From Clostridiales bacterium (GTDB taxonomy: Bacteria > Bacillota > Clostridia > Caldicoprobacterales > DTU083), in the NCBI GenBank assembly GCA_012842605.1, contig DUSN01000103.1, forward strand, positions 1 to 50,563: a stretch of 50,563 nucleotides of DNA, read 5' to 3'. Both the position numbers and the translations under genes were made by a program. The notes below the pieces were generated by a model. The model did not search any database and was not told the origin of the DNA. It worked only from the letters and a program-made list of their open reading frames with translations. Shown piece after piece: positions 33,812 to 42,811 of the stretch; the first letter of the stretch is position 1, and each line of letters starts with the position of its first letter.

Positions 33812-34860
33812 ACACAACCCGCCTCCAAATTGGCAAAGACATCCGCAAGTTCCATCGTGAAGCATGCAATGCTCTCGTCCGCAGCACCGTAGTATACATA
33901 AATGCTTTGATTGTCCACTACTGCGCCGCAGGTGAAAATTACATTATTAAAGAAACCCTGCTTTTCATAGGATGATTCCGGAGCAATCAGCGGACTTAAG
34001 CTGCGCCCAAGCACCTTCCACGGTTCATCCTTATCAAGTAGAAGCACGCCCAAGCAATAGCGGCTGTTTTCGTCTGCCCCATGATAAATCTCCACCCATC
34101 CCCTGTCAGTGAGGAAGGGAACAGCGCCTGCACCTATGCGTTCGCAGTCCCACATGCCGAGCCTTACAGCTGCAATTCTTCTGTGATTGCCCCATTCAAT
34201 AAGGTTGCTTGATTCAGCAATCCATATGTCAGGTCTTCCATATAATGAGCCTGACGGCCTATGCAGCGCATAGTACTTGCCATTTATTTTATCAGGAAAT
34301 AATACAACGTCCTTGTTATCCGGAGAAAAAATTACGCCTTCGCGATGAAATTGATGAAAATCCGATGTGCTTGCCAGGCTGGTAACAATTCCATATGTAG
34401 AGGCGGAACTATAGACTATGTAATACTTGTCATCCAACATGGTAATTCGCGGGTCCTCTATTCCAAAGGCTTCATAATCATTTCCCGGAGACAGTATGGG
34501 CTTGTCATCTATAGTAAAGTTAAAACCGTCGCTGCTGCGTGCCAGCCGGAAGTGGGAAATAGATGTAAGGTATTTTTGATCAGTAGTGGTTATGATGCGA
34601 GGGTCGGATATATCGATGCCTTCAGTATCCTTACTGAATTCCCGTACAACTATATCATTCTTTTCCTTGTCATATACTGCATATGGCACAGCAGACTCAG
34701 ACGAGCCTACGGGTTTTTCCGCTACACGAATGAGAAGCAATGTATCCCCCATATATTTGGTTACACCGGCATTGAACGTGCCAATGACCTCAAAGCCGGG
34801 GCGGGAAGGTTTTACCTGGTCCTTTGTTACAACTGGATTGCCATTATATCTTTTTATCAT
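33808..34860 (-). CDS. GH130 glycoside phosphorylase (beta-mannoside phosphorylase family)
   Basis: A 350-residue cytoplasmic five-bladed-propeller enzyme. It starts MIKRYNGNPVVTKDQVKPSR, and has the GH130 blocks GTFNAGVTKYMGDTLLLIRV near residue 27, SDPRI near 85, GIEDPRITML near 133, LGMWDCERIGAGAVP near 237 and IYHGADENSRYCLGVLLLD near 263. GH130 enzymes use phosphate to split beta-mannosidic bonds, giving mannose 1-phosphate and saving ATP; the exact linkage (to Glc, GlcNAc or Man) cannot be read. It is the first gene of its operon, with GGGGG 9 bases before the ATG and a consensus promoter just upstream. Confidence 0.93.
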   Translation of the reverse strand: MIKRYNGNPVVTKDQVKPSRPGFEVIGTFNAGVTKYMGDTLLLIRVAEKPVGSSESAVPYAVYDKEKNDIVVREFSKDTEGIDISDPRIITTTDQKYLTSISHFRLARSSDGFNFTIDDKPILSPGNDYEAFGIEDPRITMLDDKYYIVYSSASTYGIVTSLASTSDFHQFHREGVIFSPDNKDVVLFPDKINGKYYALHRPSGSLYGRPDIWIAESSNLIEWGNHRRIAAVRLGMWDCERIGAGAVPFLTDRGWVEIYHGADENSRYCLGVLLLDKDEPWKVLGRSLSPLIAPESSYEKQGFFNNVIFTCGAVVDNQSIYVYYGAADESIACFTMELADVFANLEAGCV

Positions 34861-34895
34861 ACATTTACGCCCCCGATTGTTACTTTACTAATTAT

Positions 34896-34924
34896 AGTAT
34901 AACTTTACAAAATTAATCTGTCAA
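34896..34924 (-). promoter_or_regulatory. Sigma-A promoter and candidate operator of the GH130 operon
   Basis: On the minus strand TTGACA (34919-34924) and TATACT (34896-34901) are 17 bases apart, a near-consensus promoter. It is overlapped by two copies of GTAAAGT (34902-34908 and near 34880-34886) around an AT palindrome TTATACTATAA. The divergent LacI-type gene has AGTAAAGTTTAA near 35172, so this may be the regulator's site. Confidence 0.6.
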
Positions 34925-35135
34925 TCCAAAACCATAAATTATTTTTATATTAATATATTATACTCTGTTAATCATAGAATATGTATTTTTAAAGTGCAAA
35001 GTATATTTAATATTTTCGGAAAGAACAGCTGTATCCTGATTTATGCGCATAAGAGCGGTATATGCCTGTTTATTTGCCTTTATAGATTGAACAGTATTAA
35101 ATGGATATACCTGCTAAAAATTGTATTTCAGCATA

Positions 35136-35164
35136 TTGAAATGTTTATGATAATATAGTATTAT
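35136..35164 (+). promoter_or_regulatory. Sigma-A promoter of the LacI-type regulator gene
   Basis: TTGAAA (35136-35141) and TATTAT (35159-35164) are 17 bases apart. AGTAAAGT follows at about 35172, just downstream of the expected start. Between 34925 and 35135 I see only AT-rich sequence and no gene. Confidence 0.6.
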
Positions 35165-35203
35165 TAAATTGAGTAAAGTTTAAGGACAAGGAGAGTTACT
35201 TAA

Positions 35204-36205
35204 TTGAAGAAACGCGTTACTTTACAAGATATAGCAGATAAGCTTAATATATCAAAGGTATCCGTATCAAAAGCTATTAACAATCAGCCTGGAATTAGTG
35301 AAGATCTGCGAAAAAAAATTCTCAGCCTCGCATATGAATCTGGATATATTAAAACAAATGCAAATCACCACATCAGATCCAATAACTTTGCATTTATAGT
35401 ACAACAAAAATTTTTCATAAGGAACGAAAATTTCTATACCGTTATCTACTACCATTTAAATGAGCTTTGCACAGCTGACGGAAAGAATTTACTGCTGTTT
35501 GTTGTAAATCCCGATGATACTGAGAATGGTGTTTTTACTCAGCTAAATAAAAACACCGTTGATGGTTTTTTCATTGGTGGCGAAATTAACGAGTCCTATC
35601 TGCACATGCTTAATAATATGGGGATACCAATGGTCTTCATTGATTTTTTTAATCCACACGTTAATAAAGATTGTGTTCTTATTGATAACTTCAATATCAG
35701 CTTTTATGTCACAAGTTATTTATTCTATAAAGGGCACCGAAAAATCGGATTTGTCGGCAACCAATTCAGTACTGCCAATGTACTGGACCGATTCTACGGA
35801 TACCGCAAAGCACTGAACACTTACAATCTTGAATACCGTGAAGAATGGCTGCTAAACAACTATAATCAGGAAACAGGCCTTCATACACTTGATATTGAAC
35901 TTCCTAAAGAAATGCCTACAGCATTTGTATGTCATTGCGATATGTCCGCCTACTTCTTTATACAGAAGCTGAATTCATTGAATATCAGAGTTCCGGAAGA
36001 CGTATCCATTATAAGCTTTGATAACACGATGCTAGCTCAATCATGCACACCGCCGCTGACAAGCGTTGATATTAATAAAAAAGAATTTGCTTCAATGGCA
36101 TATGACCTGCTTAATAACCGTATACGTCACCCGCAAAACGAAGTACGACGGACATACCTAAATACAAAAATATACGAAAGGGAATCTGTAAAATCGATAA
36201 TTTGA
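35204..36205 (+). CDS. LacI-family transcriptional regulator
   Basis: A 333-residue regulator. The N-terminal helix-turn-helix and hinge helix read VTLQDIADKLNISKVSVSKA and INNQPGISEDLRKKI, the LacI pattern. The effector domain has the periplasmic-binding-protein fold, with DGFFIGGEINES, then KGHRKIGFVGNQFS near 185 and VPEDVSIISFDNT near 265. The start is TTG at 35204 with AAGGAG about 10 bases upstream. It is transcribed away from the GH130 operon and is the obvious candidate to control it, probably as a repressor released by a sugar. A hairpin overlaps its stop codon. Confidence 0.93.
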   Translation: MKKRVTLQDIADKLNISKVSVSKAINNQPGISEDLRKKILSLAYESGYIKTNANHHIRSNNFAFIVQQKFFIRNENFYTVIYYHLNELCTADGKNLLLFVVNPDDTENGVFTQLNKNTVDGFFIGGEINESYLHMLNNMGIPMVFIDFFNPHVNKDCVLIDNFNISFYVTSYLFYKGHRKIGFVGNQFSTANVLDRFYGYRKALNTYNLEYREEWLLNNYNQETGLHTLDIELPKEMPTAFVCHCDMSAYFFIQKLNSLNIRVPEDVSIISFDNTMLAQSCTPPLTSVDINKKEFASMAYDLLNNRIRHPQNEVRRTYLNTKIYERESVKSII

Positions 36206-36237
36206 CATTATTACTGTAGTATCTAGTCAAATTTTAC
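36199..36237 (+). terminator. Probable terminator of the LacI-type gene
   Basis: AATTTGAC (36199-36206) and GTCAAATT (36226-36233) form an 8-bp stem followed by TTAC; the inner ATTATTACTGTAGTAT can pair further. It overlaps the TGA at 36203-36205. Confidence 0.5.
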
Positions 36238-36293
36238 TTGACATATCTATTTAGCAGTTTACACCAGGAAGGTTCAACCTATCCAAAATATGT

Positions 36294-38621
36294 TTAGTAT
36301 GATCCCTGGCGGGAGACCTTCCGGTAGGTACCCGGGGTTATTCCTTCATATTTCTTGAATGCACGGATGTATATATTGCTGTTGTAGTAACCGGTCTTGC
36401 AGGAAATATCGCTGATGGTGAGATCGGTTGACTGCAGCAGTTTCTTGGATTCTTCTATTCTAACTTTTGTAATGTAATTGGAAAGCACCTCTCCCGTCTT
36501 TTCCTTGAACAGCTTAGTTAAATAACAGGCTGAAAGATTGAAATGATCAGCTACTGTAGTTACATTCATATTCATGTCAAAGTAGTTCGACTGGATATAT
36601 TTTGTTACTTTATCGATCAGTTCCGCATTTTTATCCTTTTTGTTTTTCTGAACATAGTTGCAGATTTCCGTTAAGATTGCTAATATTTCCTTTCTGAAAT
36701 CTGAAATATTTCTCACGCTCATCAAGCGGTTTACCATATCCAGTTCCTGGAAGAAGGACCCTTCTGTCAGTATGCTGATCTCAGGGAGTGTCTTCAGCAT
36801 AGTGCTTGCCAGATCGAACATGAAGCAGCGAAGCAGATCAATTGAAGGCGGCATTCTTAGAACATTGGTTTCAAATATTTCATAGATAGTCCTTTTTGCC
36901 GAATCCAAGTCGCCGGCTTTAATGCAGTTTATCAGGAACTGCTCTGTTTTTACCGGATAGTTGTAAGCACTGGAAGTCACGGTAGTATCCATATATGCTA
37001 CAATATCATTGTTTTCGGTAACTATTTTATATTCCATGACATCGAGTGCTTCCTGGTATGCTGCATGAAGCCCGATTACTGAGTTATGAACGCTGCTCGC
37101 CGATATTACACAGTCAATATAAAACATATTTTTAAGGTAATATTCAGCCTGCTCTGCAATACGCATTATATCCTTTTCCTGCTCGACACTGTCTGACTGT
37201 ATGAAGTTAATGATGCACGCCAGGGTGTCATCCACTTCTGTCACATATCCCAGATTGTTCTGCATTGCAAGCTCTTCAGCTATGTTGCTTATAATAAGCT
37301 GGACCAGTTTTTCCTGGCTTTCCGGGCTGCTCTTGTCATTTTCAAACAGCTTGCTGTAATCCTTGACGTATATGAGTACAACTGCAAAACTGTCAGACTG
37401 AAAAGAGACCTGGTAAGACTGCATTGCTTTCTGAATATATTCCCTGTCTTGCAGCTTGCCTTTTAAGAGCCCGGCAAGAAAGTTAGAGCGAAGTACCTTG
37501 TTTTGGCTTAACTGAATCCTGCGGCTTTCTTCCACTGTGTCCTGAATAATATTCTCAATCAGCTTAAACTCGTTCATGCCATTTGCAGGAACTGCCGATG
37601 ATTTTTTTTGAATCCGTTCCAGTAAGGTGCGGATGGAACGATAATTTCTCTTGGTAAGCAAAGCTGTAATTATTCCGCCTAAGAATAGGCAAAGCAGGAT
37701 GGCTATATAGGATATCTTTCGGATATCCTTTACCTTCTGCCCATAAATTTCCATAGGGATGACAGATACATATTTCCAGTCTGTTTTTTCTGACTTGATA
37801 TAGGAAATTTTATACTCCTTATCACCTATAACATGCTCGATAGAACCGGTAGGTTCTGTATACTGGTTGAATTCAGATGATATATCGTAAGAAAAGGGCA
37901 GGTTGGAAAAAAGAACCTGATTTTCACTGTCTAAAAACAAGCCCCAGCCCTTTGTCAGTTCATGCATATATCTGATAGAATCATAAAACCGGTTGCTGTC
38001 TAATAAGACTGTTACAAATGCATATGGGTTGCTGGAAACAATAGGAATTCCCTGAGTATACAAAATATCTGTTTGCTGTCCTTCAGCTTCCGGGCTGCGG
38101 ATTGATATATACTTTCCTGCATATGTGCCTTGTATGATCCTGGCCCATTCTTCATAGGTTATATCATTCTTGTATGCTGTAGTTTCCCAGTTGCTCTGGT
38201 AAAATATTATCTTATCTATCATTCCGCTGGGTGTCAGAATTCGATCTGATTTAGGCAGATAAATATAATACTCTTTAACAAAACCGGTTACTGCCCTGTT
38301 GGCAAGCAGGTCATCCCTTACCTTCAGCACCTGCGAATAATCCTTTACCGTTATTGTCCTGGCAGCGTCAGCCAAATTTCGGATTTTAGGATTGATTCCG
38401 ATCTGGTAAATAAACCTGTTCACATCCTCCAGCCCAGTATCCATAAGAAGCTGGCTGTGTTCCAGCATGATTCTGTTGGCATGATTCAACTCATTTTCTA
38501 CTATATCCTCTGCTCTAATATAGGAAATAATTGTAATGGCTATAGGAATTGCCAGCAAAAGAATATATGAAAAAAGCCATGATATCACAACACTTCTGCT
38601 CCGGAAAGGATTTCTTATCAA
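36294..38621 (-). CDS. Membrane-anchored AraC-family transcriptional regulator
   Basis: A one-component sensor-regulator of 775 residues. An N-terminal membrane span (VVISWLFSYILLLAIPIAIT, ~10-30) and a second one (ISYIAILLCLFLGGIITALL, ~300-320) enclose an extracytoplasmic sensor of about 265 residues. A cytoplasmic linker leads to a C-terminal AraC DNA-binding domain with two helix-turn-helix units, VTTVADHFNLSACYLTKLFK and LTISDISCKTGYYNSNIYIR, at about 675-760. The start TTG at 38621 is preferred because GGAGG lies 8 bases upstream; a GTG at 38630 would overlap that site. It lies downstream of the permeases and probably senses an external sugar or peptide and activates the operon. Confidence 0.9.
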   Translation of the reverse strand: MIRNPFRSRSVVISWLFSYILLLAIPIAITIISYIRAEDIVENELNHANRIMLEHSQLLMDTGLEDVNRFIYQIGINPKIRNLADAARTITVKDYSQVLKVRDDLLANRAVTGFVKEYYIYLPKSDRILTPSGMIDKIIFYQSNWETTAYKNDITYEEWARIIQGTYAGKYISIRSPEAEGQQTDILYTQGIPIVSSNPYAFVTVLLDSNRFYDSIRYMHELTKGWGLFLDSENQVLFSNLPFSYDISSEFNQYTEPTGSIEHVIGDKEYKISYIKSEKTDWKYVSVIPMEIYGQKVKDIRKISYIAILLCLFLGGIITALLTKRNYRSIRTLLERIQKKSSAVPANGMNEFKLIENIIQDTVEESRRIQLSQNKVLRSNFLAGLLKGKLQDREYIQKAMQSYQVSFQSDSFAVVLIYVKDYSKLFENDKSSPESQEKLVQLIISNIAEELAMQNNLGYVTEVDDTLACIINFIQSDSVEQEKDIMRIAEQAEYYLKNMFYIDCVISASSVHNSVIGLHAAYQEALDVMEYKIVTENNDIVAYMDTTVTSSAYNYPVKTEQFLINCIKAGDLDSAKRTIYEIFETNVLRMPPSIDLLRCFMFDLASTMLKTLPEISILTEGSFFQELDMVNRLMSVRNISDFRKEILAILTEICNYVQKNKKDKNAELIDKVTKYIQSNYFDMNMNVTTVADHFNLSACYLTKLFKEKTGEVLSNYITKVRIEESKKLLQSTDLTISDISCKTGYYNSNIYIRAFKKYEGITPGTYRKVSRQGSY

Positions 38622-38682
38622 TCCCCGCACCTCCAGCCACTAACTAGTATGATTGTACATCTGTATATTTGATAAAAGAAAC

Positions 38683-39567
38683 TTATTCCTTTATTGAACC
38701 AATCATAACACCCTTGATAAAATGCCTTTGCATGAACGGATATATAGCCAAGATAGGTGCTATTGTCACAATTATGAGGGCATACTGTATCAGACGGGCA
38801 GCCTGCGCACTTTTTGTAGGATCAGTATTTGTAGACATCCTGGTGGCACTGTTCATCAGCAGCAGGTTGCGCAGTGTCAGCTGAAGCGGCCTCCACTCCG
38901 GCTTTTTAAGAAGGAATATCATAGCATCGAACCAGCTGTTCCAATGGCCTACACCGTAGTAGATAATCATAACGGCAACTACAGGCATGGCCAGCGGAAG
39001 CATAATTCTGAACAGCACAATAAAATCATTGGCGCCGTCAAGCTTTGCAGACTCCTCCATGCTGTCCGGTATGGTCATAAAGTAGGTGCGCATTATTATA
39101 ATATTGAATGCACTGACAGCTGACGGGATGATAAGAGCCAAAGGGCTGTTATTAAGTCCGATCATCCTTACCACAACATAGAACGGAATGAGACCTCCTC
39201 CAAAATACATGGTAAAAACAATCATGAACATGATAGCCTTTTTCCAGTAAAATCCCTTTCTTGACAATACATAGGCTGCTAAGGATGTCATAAGCAGATT
39301 CAGCGATGTACCTGCAACCACATAAAAAACAGTATTCAATATTGATCTCACCAGACTCGGATCCTTGAATATGGACTGGTATGCCTGCAGGCTGAATCCC
39401 AGCGGCTTGAACAGAGGGCCTGCATGCCTTGCCAGCTGGTTAGGATCGCTGAAAGATGCAAACAGGCAATACATAATAGGATATATAAATATAAAGCATA
39501 GAAACACCATGAATACATGATTGAAAACATCAAAAACAATTTCACCGGCTGATTTCTTTGTTACCAT
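38683..39567 (-). CDS. LplC/YtcP-type sugar ABC transporter permease
   Basis: A 294-residue permease starting MVTKKSAGEIVFDVFNHVFM. The first span is at about residues 14-33, the EAA loop SMEESAKLDGANDFIVLFRI near 170, and the end GVMIGSIKE is a variant of the usual LplC C terminus. AAGGAG lies 9 bases before the ATG. It follows its LplB-type partner by 33 bases and precedes the AraC gene by 61 bases. With the binding protein of this operon broken, the importer may be inactive or served by another lipoprotein. Confidence 0.92.
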   Translation of the reverse strand: MVTKKSAGEIVFDVFNHVFMVFLCFIFIYPIMYCLFASFSDPNQLARHAGPLFKPLGFSLQAYQSIFKDPSLVRSILNTVFYVVAGTSLNLLMTSLAAYVLSRKGFYWKKAIMFMIVFTMYFGGGLIPFYVVVRMIGLNNSPLALIIPSAVSAFNIIIMRTYFMTIPDSMEESAKLDGANDFIVLFRIMLPLAMPVVAVMIIYYGVGHWNSWFDAMIFLLKKPEWRPLQLTLRNLLLMNSATRMSTNTDPTKSAQAARLIQYALIIVTIAPILAIYPFMQRHFIKGVMIGSIKE

Positions 39568-39600
39568 GAAAAAGCACTCCTTTACGGCATATGGCTGGAA

Positions 39601-40557
39601 TCAGAACAAGGATATCTCTGTTGTTCTTCTGCTTATCATGTTTGCTGTCAAGAGGAACAAAAAATTAATAACAGAGTTAAACAGCCCTACAGCCGTACTA
39701 TAGCTGTATTGACCTGCCTCCAGGCCCTGACGGTAAACATAGGTGGCTATAACGTCGGAGGTTTCGTATATAGCTGGGTTATAAAGCAGGAACACCTTTT
39801 CAAATCCGACATTCATCAAGCTGCCTAACCTCAGGATCAACAGCATGATAATGGTTGGAGCGATACCGGCCAGGGTTACATGAATTGCCTGCTTCCACCG
39901 CCCTGCTCCGTCAATGGTTGCCGCTTCATAGAGCTCAGGATTTATGCCGCTTATAGCACTGATATAGATTATTGAGTCAAATCCGACAAACTGCCAGATG
40001 TCTGATATTACATAAATTGACCGGAACCATTCCGGCTTGGCCAACAGGTTCAGGCTGCCCTGATAACCGGTAATAAACTTTACAATATAGGTGATAAAGC
40101 CATCCTGGGAAGTAAAATTCATAATCATACCGGAAATAACAACGGTTGATATAAAATATGGCATATATGATATTGTCTGGATCGTTCTTTTATAGTAGTT
40201 ATGCTTTACCTCATTCAAAAGCATGGCCAATATAACCGGTGCAGGAAAAACAAAAATAATGCCAAGAATATTCAAAAGCACTGTATTGCGGATTACCCGG
40301 TCCCGATACGGGCTTGATAGAAAGTCCTTAAAATGCTTAAGACCAATCCATTTACTGCCAAAAATCCCCTTCATAAAGCTGAAGTCCTGGAATGCCATTA
40401 TATTGCCGACCATCGGAAGGTAATGGAAGATAATATAATACACGATTATGGGAGCAATCATCAGATAAAGGTACTTATGCCTTATAAAGTCCTTTTTCAG
40501 CATGGTCCCATATCCGCCTTTTGCATGTTTCATATTTGTTTGCCTGGATAACTCCAT
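39601..40557 (-). CDS. LplB-type sugar ABC transporter permease
   Basis: A 318-residue permease with an N-terminal cytoplasmic stretch of about 30 residues (MELSRQTNMKHAKGGYGTML), longer than usual. Then come the first span KYLYLMIAPIIVYYIIFHYL, the GLKHFKDFL segment near 75 and the EAA loop ELYEAATIDGAGRWKQAIHV near 212. AAGGAG lies 6 bases before the ATG at 40557; later in-frame ATGs exist but have poorer sites. A large hairpin separates it from the binding-protein gene. Confidence 0.92.
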   Translation of the reverse strand: MELSRQTNMKHAKGGYGTMLKKDFIRHKYLYLMIAPIIVYYIIFHYLPMVGNIMAFQDFSFMKGIFGSKWIGLKHFKDFLSSPYRDRVIRNTVLLNILGIIFVFPAPVILAMLLNEVKHNYYKRTIQTISYMPYFISTVVISGMIMNFTSQDGFITYIVKFITGYQGSLNLLAKPEWFRSIYVISDIWQFVGFDSIIYISAISGINPELYEAATIDGAGRWKQAIHVTLAGIAPTIIMLLILRLGSLMNVGFEKVFLLYNPAIYETSDVIATYVYRQGLEAGQYSYSTAVGLFNSVINFLFLLTANMISRRTTEISLF

Positions 40558-40582
40558 GATTATCTCCTTCCGGTTCCATTAA

Positions 40583-40639
40583 CAACAACCGGCCAAGCTG
40601 TATGCAATTTGATCCGTTTCCAGCTTGACCGGCAGTTGT
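40583..40639 (-). promoter_or_regulatory. Large intercistronic hairpin between binding-protein and permease genes
   Basis: AACAACCGGCCAAGCTG (40584-40600) and CAGCTTGACCGGCAGTTGT (40621-40639) pair over about 16 bp with one or two bulges and a 20-base loop. On the minus strand only GTTAA follows, so it is more likely an mRNA stabiliser or attenuator than a full terminator. Confidence 0.55.
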
Positions 40640-40679
40640 GTCACTGGGATTTTAACAAGGAATTACTAAGACAGTAAAC

Positions 40680-42311
40680 TTAGCGATTTTTGAATCTGTT
40701 GTATGCATCATTGTATACCTTTACGATGTCATCAATGCCCCATTCCTTAATGGTCTGCACATACTCATCAAACCTGTCCAGGGGTTCATCGCCAAGGATG
40801 AATTTTGCTGTCATCTCTTCCACATAGGTTTCGATATCAGCCATCTTCTTGGCAACCTCTGTTTCTTCCTCTGTAAAGGAGAAGTTCGGCAGCAGGGAAG
40901 AAAATTGCACATTCTTCCACAGGTTAACTGCTTCCTTCTGCAATGGATCTCTTAAACGGATCTGCTCAAAATAGGATTTTGTATCCAGGGTGCTGTACGT
41001 ACCGGAGTTCGGGCAGTACATGGCAAGAGCCTGCTCCTGGGTCCATCCTTTTTCGGTGTTGGGAGCTTCTGTGATCAATGCGGAGTACCTGGGGTTGCCG
41101 TTTTCATCATACTCAAAGGATTCACCTTCAATTCCGAAGTTCAGGAGAATTATACCTTCTTCGGTATAACCATAGTCCAGATACTCTATAGCTCTTTCAA
41201 TATATTTGCTGGAAGCGCTGACCATTGTAGTTGGTGCAACGGGAGGATCCTGCTGCCCGAATTTGGGAATTTCACCCTTGTTCAGTACAGGATATGGTGC
41301 GGCTACCATCTGGAAGTTCGGATCGGTACCCTTGCCTGCTTCCGTATAGTCAACGATGTTGCTCAGGAAATGCACCAGTGCTGCAGAGTCACCGGAGGTA
41401 ACCTTCGTAGTCAGAATTCCCCAGTCCTTAAGAGTTACAAAGTCAGGATCGATCAGGCCTTCTTTATACCATTCATGGAAAGTTGTCAGGTATTGCTTGT
41501 AGCCTTCCTCAATTGGTCCATAGTGCATTCCTGTGTCATCCAGGTAAATGCTGGCGTTAACTCCATAAGCACCAACAAATGCACCGCTGTATCCAATAAA
41601 CCAGTTGAGTGCTGTAAACGGATTCTTAACACCCATGTCCTTGAATGCTTTTAATGTAGTGTGCCAGTCATCAATGGTTTCAGGAACGGGAAGACCTGCT
41701 TTGTCAAGCAAATCCTTTCTCAGCATGGGACCGAAGAATACTCGGTTCAGCTTATCTTCTCTCAATCCTGCGAACTGCCATACATTTCCATTATCATCCT
41801 TGAGGTTCTTTTCCCATTCCGGGTTGGACATAACCAATTTCTTGAAGTTCGGTGCATGTTCATCCCAATAGTCACTTATTTTTACCATCAATCCTTCCTG
41901 TGCAGCCCTCTAAAGACCGCCGGGATAATTGCTTGGCAGGCTGAAGAGATCCGGAATATCTCCTGAAGTAATAAGCAGAGACATTTGGGTATCATAGTCT
42001 TCATTGGTAGTCATTAAGTACTCAATATGAACTCCAGTCCTTTTTTCCATCTCAATATTCCAGGGACGCTTATTGAAGTCTCCGCCGATCAGAGCGTCAA
42101 TGGCAGGATTGCTTACTGCAAGCTGTGTGAGGGTGATCTTCTCCTTTGGCCCTTCAGTTTCTTTTCCTTCATTGTTGCCGGATGGCTGTTCTGTAGCCTG
42201 CGGCGCTTTAGTTGGATTGGGATTTGAGCTGCCTGCACAGCCGGACAGCATAACAGCCAACAAGCTGACAATCAGAATTGATGCAATCCCATAATGTAAC
42301 TTTCTGCCCAT
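40680..42311 (-). pseudogene. Sugar ABC substrate-binding lipoprotein interrupted by an in-frame amber codon
   Basis: Reading frame and length are those of a complete 543-residue binding lipoprotein. The signal peptide MGRKLHYGIASILIVSLLAV continues to MLSGC, a good lipobox, with GAGGAG 8 bases before the ATG. After SLPSNYPGGL the frame meets TAG at 41910-41912 and then continues without shift as RAAQEGLMVKISDYWDEHAP to 40680. A single C-to-T change (CAG to TAG, Gln) explains it. TAG ends other genes in the window normally, so read-through coding is unlikely. A short AGGAAGG before TTG/ATG near 41891 could restart translation, but the product would lack the signal peptide. It is first in an operon with two permeases and an AraC regulator. 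Confidence 0.88.
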
Positions 42312-42385
42312 GTTAACTACTCCTCTTCTGACATTTATTAATAGAATTAGTTATACAAGAAACCAGAATATAATACCGGCAGTAC

Positions 42386-42422
42386 ATTATATCCTGATGG
42401 CTTGTAGTCGAATGTAGTCGAA
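42386..42422 (-). promoter_or_regulatory. Promoter with tandem 10-bp repeats, candidate AraC activator site
   Basis: On the minus strand two exact copies of TTCGACTACA (42413-42422 and 42403-42412) stand head to tail, one helical turn apart, directly upstream of TATAAT (42386-42391) with 11 bases between. No good -35 exists; the second repeat occupies its place. This is the layout of an activator-dependent promoter. Confidence 0.5.
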
Positions 42423-42708
42423 ATATAACACATTTCATTCCTTTTTGTTAATCTCCAATATAAAAAGTGCATCTCCATTAGTGGTTTTATTAATATTCAA
42501 ATTACAAACATAATCCTCAGAATGCAAAATCCTGATATTACCCTCAGACGGTCAAAGCCTTTATTTATCTGCCGCTAAAAGCATTCTTCTGAAAATAGGT
42601 TTACCCATTGATTAAAAAGTAATTCTCAATTCTTTTAAAAGCCAAACACTCTATCATAAAGATAAATATTTTACCCAATGGCAATTAATATAGCTTTATA
42701 AAATACGT
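42423..42708. other. Non-coding AT-rich divergent intergenic stretch
   Basis: I see no gene or clear element here; the sequence is AT-rich and lies between the tandem repeats of the transporter operon and the sigma-factor promoter. Confidence 0.4.
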
Positions 42709-42737
42709 TTGACAAACGGTAAATTACTTGCTATAAT
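42709..42737 (+). promoter_or_regulatory. Consensus sigma-A promoter of the sigma-factor gene
   Basis: TTGACA (42709-42714) and TATAAT (42732-42737) are both perfect and 17 bases apart. A promoter this strong implies tight repression. Confidence 0.85.
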
Positions 42738-42744
42738 CAAAACA

Positions 42745-42758
42745 CGAACATATGTTCG
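42745..42758 (+). promoter_or_regulatory. LexA (SOS) box
   Basis: CGAACATATGTTCG is a perfect 14-bp palindrome that fits the Gram-positive LexA consensus CGAAC-N4-GTTCG. It begins 8 bases after the -10 and so covers the transcription start. Confidence 0.85.
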
Positions 42759-42811
42759 TATCAGTACCTTCAAAGAAAACCACAGAGCTGCTGAAACGGG
42801 AGGTTACTTTA

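Noticed and set aside
41910-41912. TAG in the lipoprotein gene as pyrrolysine or recoded stop
   Set aside because: TAG ends other genes here normally (for example at 273 and 3124), no downstream structure is evident, and a single C-to-T change is simpler.
42752-42811. Upstream ATG as the start of the sigma factor
   Set aside because: It lies within the LexA box, at or before the likely transcript start, and has no ribosome site; the ATG at 42812 has GGGAGG.
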